From Candidatus Levybacteria bacterium RIFCSPLOWO2_01_FULL_39_10 (GTDB taxonomy: Bacteria; Patescibacteriota; Microgenomatia; Levybacterales; UBA12049), in contig MFOV01000017.1 in NCBI GenBank assembly GCA_001782515.1, positions 60,217 through 77,089 of the forward strand: a stretch of DNA of 16,873 nucleotides, given 5' to 3'. This document shows positions 13,384-16,873 of this stretch, in pieces. The notes beneath the pieces are model-generated. The model did no database searches. It saw nothing but the letters and a program-made list of their open reading frames with translations, and had not been told where the DNA came from. Both the position numbers and the translations under genes were made by a program. The first letter of the stretch is position 1, and each line of letters opens with the position of its first letter.

Positions 13384-14085
13384 TCATGATTCTGATTTTT
13401 TTGTGTCTGAAATTATTTTTCCATCCATTAGATGTATTTTCCGATGAGCATATTCTGCTATATCATGTTCATGTGTAATCAAAACTATAGTTCGCCCGCT
13501 TTTATTTATTTTTTTGAAAAATTCCATGATCTCGTGGGAAGTTTTGCTGTCCAAATTTCCTGTTGGCTCGTCTGCAAAAATAACTCCAGGGTCCATGATT
13601 ATTGCGCGGGCAATAGCAACTCTTTGAATTTGTCCTCCCGAAATCCTGTTTGAGAGGTTGTTTGCTTTATCCAAAATTCCTACAAGCTTTAGCGCGTCAC
13701 CGACTCTTTTCTCCCGCTCTTTTGGAGGAATCCCTGCATAAAGCATGGGCCGCTCAACATTTTTTGCAACAGTGGTGCGCGTCAAAAGATTAAATGTTTG
13801 AAAAACAAATCCGATCTCGCGGTTTCTTATTTCAGCCAGTTGATCATCGTTATAAGAAGTTATATCCTTGCCTTTGAACAAATGTTTTCCGGACGAGGGA
13901 GTGTCCAGTGCCCCCAATATGTGCATCATTGTGGATTTTCCGGATCCTGAAGGTCCCATAATCGCAATAAATTCCCCTTCAAAAATTGAAAGTGTTACGC
14001 CGTTTAAAGCTTGGTAAAACTCGTCATCATCAAGCTGGTAGCGTTTGGTTACGTTCTCCAAATGAATAAGGGGCGCTTTTGCCAT
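13384..14085 (-). CDS. MacB/LolD-type ABC transporter ATPase
   Basis: A 233-residue nucleotide-binding subunit. Walker A GPSGSGKST is at residues 44-52, the Q-loop glutamine at 96 (FQTFNLL), a signature ISGGQIQR at 148-155 (ISGGQ rather than LSGGQ), Walker B VIFADEP with the catalytic Glu at 173, and the H-loop His205 in LITHEHD. All elements needed for ATP hydrolysis are present. It lies between the adaptor gene (6 bp upstream) and the permease gene (28 bp downstream) and should drive that permease. It is a stand-alone ATPase, unlike the ATPase-permease fusion of E. coli MacB. No Shine-Dalgarno is seen before the ATG. Confidence 0.95.
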   Translation of the reverse strand: MAKAPLIHLENVTKRYQLDDDEFYQALNGVTLSIFEGEFIAIMGPSGSGKSTMMHILGALDTPSSGKHLFKGKDITSYNDDQLAEIRNREIGFVFQTFNLLTRTTVAKNVERPMLYAGIPPKEREKRVGDALKLVGILDKANNLSNRISGGQIQRVAIARAIIMDPGVIFADEPTGNLDSKTSHEIMEFFKKINKSGRTIVLITHEHDIAEYAHRKIHLMDGKIISDTKKSES

Positions 14086-14091
14086 TTTTAA

Positions 14092-15348
14092 TTAAAATAA
14101 ACTCGGTCTTTCAATTGACTCATTTGAAAGCGCAGTCACAACTTCCTGGCCTTCTTCAACTCCAGAAAGAATTTGTGTATGGGAAATGCCGCGGACTCCG
14201 ATCTTAACAGGGATAAATTCAATCTCTTTTGTTCGGGGATTAACCACCCTTACCGCGCGCCCTCCCTGATAAGGTTTCACAGCTGAATTGGGGACTATAA
14301 GAACCCCCTCAAGGCTTTTTGTTTTTATATCGCAATCAGCGCTCATTCCCGGCCTAAGGTTTTGATCCGCATCCAAGACTTCGATATAAACAGAATATCT
14401 TATAACACCTGCCTCATCAGTCCCGACGCTGTCAACCCTAACCACTCTTCCCTGATACTCCCGATCATCAACTGCCGAAACGTCAAGTACGACTTCTTGT
14501 CCGGGCTTAACTTTTACAATGTCCGATTCGCCGAGCTCTACTGTAACCTCAGTCGGCGAAGTCGAAACTATTGTCATAACAGGCCTGACTGGCGCAAGAA
14601 CCTGATTTATTTTAACTCCTGAACCCGTTCCTACTGAAACATTTTCAACTATACCCTCCGCTGTTGCAAGTACTTTTGCATCTTTTGTTGCATCCAGTAG
14701 AAGCTTGGTTGATGAAACATTAGCTTGTGCCTGTGCAATTGCGGTTTTTTGATCCTGAAATTTTTTCTCAGCTGCCAGCCAATTTTTTTCAGCTATGTGA
14801 AATTCCGACTGTGCCCTCTGATCATACCTAGGTGTTCCATCAGAATTTTCAAACTCGGAACTTGTTGCAGTGTCCTGAAATGTCTGCCACTTGGAAAACA
14901 TATCTGCCTGAAGCGTGTCTTGTGTTGATCTGGCTGAGTTTAGTGCACTTACTGCTGCAAGGTAATTTGATTCTGCTGCTCGTTTCTCCTGAACTGTTGC
15001 GCTGCTTTCAACTTCAAAAAGTAACTGGTTTTTCAAAACCCCCTCTCCGTTTGCAACGTACATTTGAGTAATCACTCCATTAGACGGCGAGTAGATATCA
15101 GTCCTGTTTGTAGTTGCAATGTTTCCTGTTTCAGAAACTATCTCATCAACCGAACCGATTTCAACTTTTGCCAAAGTGTAGCCCGGCTCTTTTGTTGCGT
15201 CCGAAACTCCTTTGAAAAGGATTGCGATGACAATAAGCGCAATAACAATTACAACAATTTTTTTCTTAAGAGATAAATTTTTAAATTTGGTAAAAGCTGA
15301 AGAAAAATTCTGTCTTATTTTTGCTGCTAAATTTTCTAATTTTTCCAT
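14092..15348 (-). CDS. HlyD/MacA-type membrane fusion (adaptor) protein
   Basis: A 418-residue periplasmic-adaptor-type protein. A membrane anchor spans about residues 31-46. The split lipoyl-like domain is visible as YSPSNGVITQMYVANGEGV (about 84-102) and, after the hairpin, ATAEGIVENVSVGTGSGV. Between them lies a helical hairpin of about 100 residues rich in Ala, Gln and Lys (118-222). Beta-barrel and membrane-proximal domains follow, including RPGMSADCDI and VLIVPNSAV, which are standard for this family. It should link the ABC pair to the extracellular side. It is the first gene of the operon. The start at 15348 is supported by a GATAAT box 8 nt upstream. The role in a cell without an obvious outer membrane is inferred only by homology. 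Confidence 0.92.
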   Translation of the reverse strand: MEKLENLAAKIRQNFSSAFTKFKNLSLKKKIVVIVIALIVIAILFKGVSDATKEPGYTLAKVEIGSVDEIVSETGNIATTNRTDIYSPSNGVITQMYVANGEGVLKNQLLFEVESSATVQEKRAAESNYLAAVSALNSARSTQDTLQADMFSKWQTFQDTATSSEFENSDGTPRYDQRAQSEFHIAEKNWLAAEKKFQDQKTAIAQAQANVSSTKLLLDATKDAKVLATAEGIVENVSVGTGSGVKINQVLAPVRPVMTIVSTSPTEVTVELGESDIVKVKPGQEVVLDVSAVDDREYQGRVVRVDSVGTDEAGVIRYSVYIEVLDADQNLRPGMSADCDIKTKSLEGVLIVPNSAVKPYQGGRAVRVVNPRTKEIEFIPVKIGVRGISHTQILSGVEEGQEVVTALSNESIERPSLF

Positions 15349-15356
15349 ATACCAAG

Positions 15357-15383
15357 ATTATCACGAAGACATATAGTTTTCAA
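15357..15383 (-). promoter_or_regulatory. promoter of the exporter operon
   Basis: TTGAAA (15378-15383) and GATAAT (15357-15362) on the minus strand, spacing 15 nt, which is slightly short. The ATG is 8 nt after the -10, so the leader is at most one or two bases. Confidence 0.5.
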
Positions 15384-15404
15384 AGAGATATTTTATTTTT
15401 TCTA

Positions 15405-15433
15405 TTGACAAACAATTTTAATATTGATAAGTT
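15405..15433 (+). promoter_or_regulatory. possible promoter of the orphan gene at 15443
   Basis: A perfect -35 TTGACA at 15405-15410. The -10 is weak: TAAGTT (15428-15433, 17-nt spacing) or GATAAG (15426-15431). The GTG start follows within about 10 nt. Confidence 0.4.
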
Positions 15434-15442
15434 TTTAGAAGT

Positions 15443-16168
15443 GTGGAAATTTTAAGACTTGCCCACCCCACTGAAATTAAAGAGCAAGCCGGTCCAATTA
15501 CCCTACCGGAAATTATAAGATTTTCAACACAAAACCCCGGACGTGCAATTGATGAAACTATTAGATATATAGAAATTGGTGATTTTTATGATGAGCTGTC
15601 GAGTATTAAAAGTTCTTCAAAAAAAGAAAAAAAGGAAGTAGATAAAGCCGGAATTTACTATGTGAATGGATCAGACTTCCACCCAGCTAGTAATAATTAT
15701 TTTAGTGAAGACCCTTTATCAAATACAATTTCCATTGTATTTGATACCCCTCAAATTAATCCACAAGATCCGACAAAGTTTTTACCAAAAGAAAAATCCG
15801 TTGCTGCTATTGTCCACTATTCAGTATCAGATTCGTTACCGCAACCCGACAACCTCCTGCATCTTCTTTTGGAGGATGCACACTTTAAAGCGGCGACAGC
15901 CGCTTTTTTTTTGACATCTAAAGGTAATTTATATGCCCTTTTTAGAACTTCCTCCTCCCCTCAAGCAAACAGAGAAAGGGTAGCAAAAATTATAAAAAAT
16001 ATGAAAGATGTCGGAAGACAGTTTAGCGGTGAAACAGGAATTAGACTAAAACAGGTGAATTCTTTTGTTTTAAAAGAAGCAATTGAATCCTATAGGCTTA
16101 GATTTTTCCACGGAAAACTTGATAGCAAAACTCTTAGACTAAGCAGTCCAGAGATGCATGTCATTTAA
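15443..16168 (+). CDS. hypothetical protein, 241 residues, with a terminator-like hairpin inside the gene
   Basis: I do not recognise this protein. It starts at a GTG behind a TTGACA box. No signal peptide or transmembrane helix is evident. Residues 50-66 are very Lys/Ser/Glu-rich (SSIKSSSKKEKKEVDK), a likely flexible linker; either side are mixed alpha/beta segments, including GIYYVNGSDFHPASNNYF and TISIVFDTPQ. The C-terminal part is basic and helical (RERVAKIIKNMKDVGRQF). An 8-bp GC-rich stem followed by nine T residues lies in the coding sequence at 15887-15912. It overlaps the convergent hydrolase gene by eight bases and is divergent from the exporter operon. A regulator or nucleotide-binding role is conceivable, but no motif supports it. 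Confidence 0.72.
   Translation: MEILRLAHPTEIKEQAGPITLPEIIRFSTQNPGRAIDETIRYIEIGDFYDELSSIKSSSKKEKKEVDKAGIYYVNGSDFHPASNNYFSEDPLSNTISIVFDTPQINPQDPTKFLPKEKSVAAIVHYSVSDSLPQPDNLLHLLLEDAHFKAATAAFFLTSKGNLYALFRTSSSPQANRERVAKIIKNMKDVGRQFSGETGIRLKQVNSFVLKEAIESYRLRFFHGKLDSKTLRLSSPEMHVI
15887..15912 (+). terminator. intrinsic-terminator-like hairpin inside a coding region
   Basis: AAAGCGGC (15887-15894), a GACA loop, and GCCGCTTT (15899-15906), followed by a run of T to 15912, give a textbook Rho-independent shape on the plus strand. It lies about 60% into the orphan gene. An upstream TGCATC/GATGCA pairing (from about 15858) might compete or assist. It may be an attenuator or simply a result of the FKAATAAFF codons. 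Confidence 0.45.
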
Positions 16169-16873
16169 GATACTTATCAAAAAATTCAACACTCCTATTA
16201 GCTGCAATATTAAAATTCTGAGAAATGTTGTGATCGTCATTATCATACAAATATAATTCCACTTCTTTACCTGCTTCAATCATTTGCCGCTTAAGTGTTT
16301 CACTAAATTCATAAGGAACCGATTCATCATTTGTCCCATGATGGAGTTGAATTGGCCCTGAAATATCGGAAAGGAAAGAATTTGCGGAAAGTGAGTCCCA
16401 AAAAGCTTTATTCTCCGAAGGGTCTCCGAATTGCTCGGAAAGTGTTTGGCGCCATGATCCTCCTCTCCTTGAAGGAGTTACAGGAGGCGTACCAGACAGA
16501 GCACCTCGCCTTCTCCATCTGTCAAACAAGTCTTCATAACTGCCAACCACTCCTGCCCAGATGACTCCTGCTTTAATATCAGGATTTACAACCATTGCCC
16601 TAAGTGTCAGAAATCCGCCGAGTGAGTGTCCCCACATGCCAATTTTGTCGGGATTTACATCTTTATATTTTTGAAGAGAAGAATACGCGTTTAAAACATC
16701 AATTGCATATCCGTTTGATCCGTATGCACCAGTTGGCTCCCCTTCCGAATTTCCGTGTCCGCGGTAATCGGGGCGGAGTAGCACATAACCGTTCCTTGAG
16801 AAAGCATCAGTATATGCAATGTAACGCTCGGTTGTTCTATACTCGGCAGGCGGGATATATCCGTGATTGAAAA
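16161..16873 (-). CDS. alpha/beta hydrolase, paralogue of the one at 7204 (5' end outside window)
   Basis: The C-terminal 237 residues of an alpha/beta hydrolase; the frame is open to the right edge, where it reads FNHGYIPPAEY, matching the oxyanion region VHGYIPP of the hydrolase at 7204. The GTG that could be taken as a start at 16784 is the Val of NGYVLLRPDYRGHG and is internal. Family marks are RPDYRGHGNSEGEP, the nucleophile elbow GMWGHSLGGF (standard GHSLGG), HHGTNDESVP with the acidic residue, and DNDDHNIS with the catalytic His. The tail VEFFDKYLK matches VEFFNKYLK of the paralogue. The pair probably diverged by duplication, with different nucleophile elbows and perhaps different substrates. 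The convergent orphan gene overlaps its 3' end by eight bases. Confidence 0.88.
   Translation of the reverse strand, partial: FNHGYIPPAEYRTTERYIAYTDAFSRNGYVLLRPDYRGHGNSEGEPTGAYGSNGYAIDVLNAYSSLQKYKDVNPDKIGMWGHSLGGFLTLRAMVVNPDIKAGVIWAGVVGSYEDLFDRWRRRGALSGTPPVTPSRRGGSWRQTLSEQFGDPSENKAFWDSLSANSFLSDISGPIQLHHGTNDESVPYEFSETLKRQMIEAGKEVELYLYDNDDHNISQNFNIAANRSVEFFDKYLK

Noticed and set aside
16161..16784. A complete 207-residue hydrolase starting with GTG at 16784
   Set aside because: The open frame continues to the right edge and encodes the family's HGYIPP segment, so the GTG is an internal valine.

Overview
The window is a compact, AT-rich bacterial chromosome segment. Gaps between genes are very short and several convergent pairs overlap by a few bases. 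No tRNA, rRNA, CRISPR array or transposase gene is visible. The style of the genes suggests the Candidate Phyla Radiation (Patescibacteria), perhaps Microgenomates: a short membrane-anchored cupredoxin, an RnfD-like membrane domain fused to a flavin reductase, a C39-like peptidase with TPRs, no Shine-Dalgarno sequences, and several orphan ORFs. That placement is an inference from gene style; no taxonomic marker is decisive here.

Layout, left to right. 3-1536: the 3' end of a peptidoglycan amidase, convergent with yvcK and a GIY-YIG nuclease gene. 1613-2375: an orphan gene with a strong promoter, followed by a hairpin. 2378-3801: the ychF locus, the most unusual part. A complete ychF lies between two direct copies of a 63-nt foldable repeat, and outside these lie the first 14 codons and the last 8 codons plus stop of a second, synonymously diverged ychF. 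A GC-rich 39-nt palindrome is also inserted in frame inside the intact ychF. 3808-5835: an RnfD-like/ferredoxin-NADP-reductase fusion, divergent from a cupredoxin. 5837-7199: purD. 7204-10145: an alpha/beta hydrolase and an L,D-transpeptidase, divergent from a membrane-anchored C39/TPR protein. 10142-10979: a GC-richer orphan gene on the minus strand, followed by a diverged second copy of the C39/TPR gene's 3' end. 11096-11663: a small P-loop kinase gene bounded by a 20-bp direct repeat, the upstream copy of which still encodes the kinase's last residues. 11659-12099: another orphan. 12144-15383: an adaptor/ATPase/permease export operon of MacAB type. 15405-16168: an orphan. 16161-16873: a second alpha/beta hydrolase, running off the window.

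Functionally the region mixes envelope work (amidase, YvcK, L,D-transpeptidase, C39 protein, exporter), a possible small membrane electron-transfer pair (RnfD-FNR and cupredoxin), purine synthesis (PurD) and translation-linked YchF. At least eight start codons lie 6 to 8 nt behind a recognisable -10 box and a ninth lies 12 nt behind one, so largely leaderless transcription looks like the norm.

The main theme is scarring at gene ends. Three loci (ychF, the C39/TPR gene, the kinase) each keep a diverged fragment of a second copy of themselves beside the intact gene. This suggests repeated allele replacement or small cassette insertion targeted to gene ends. Metagenomic misassembly of two strains is the main alternative.
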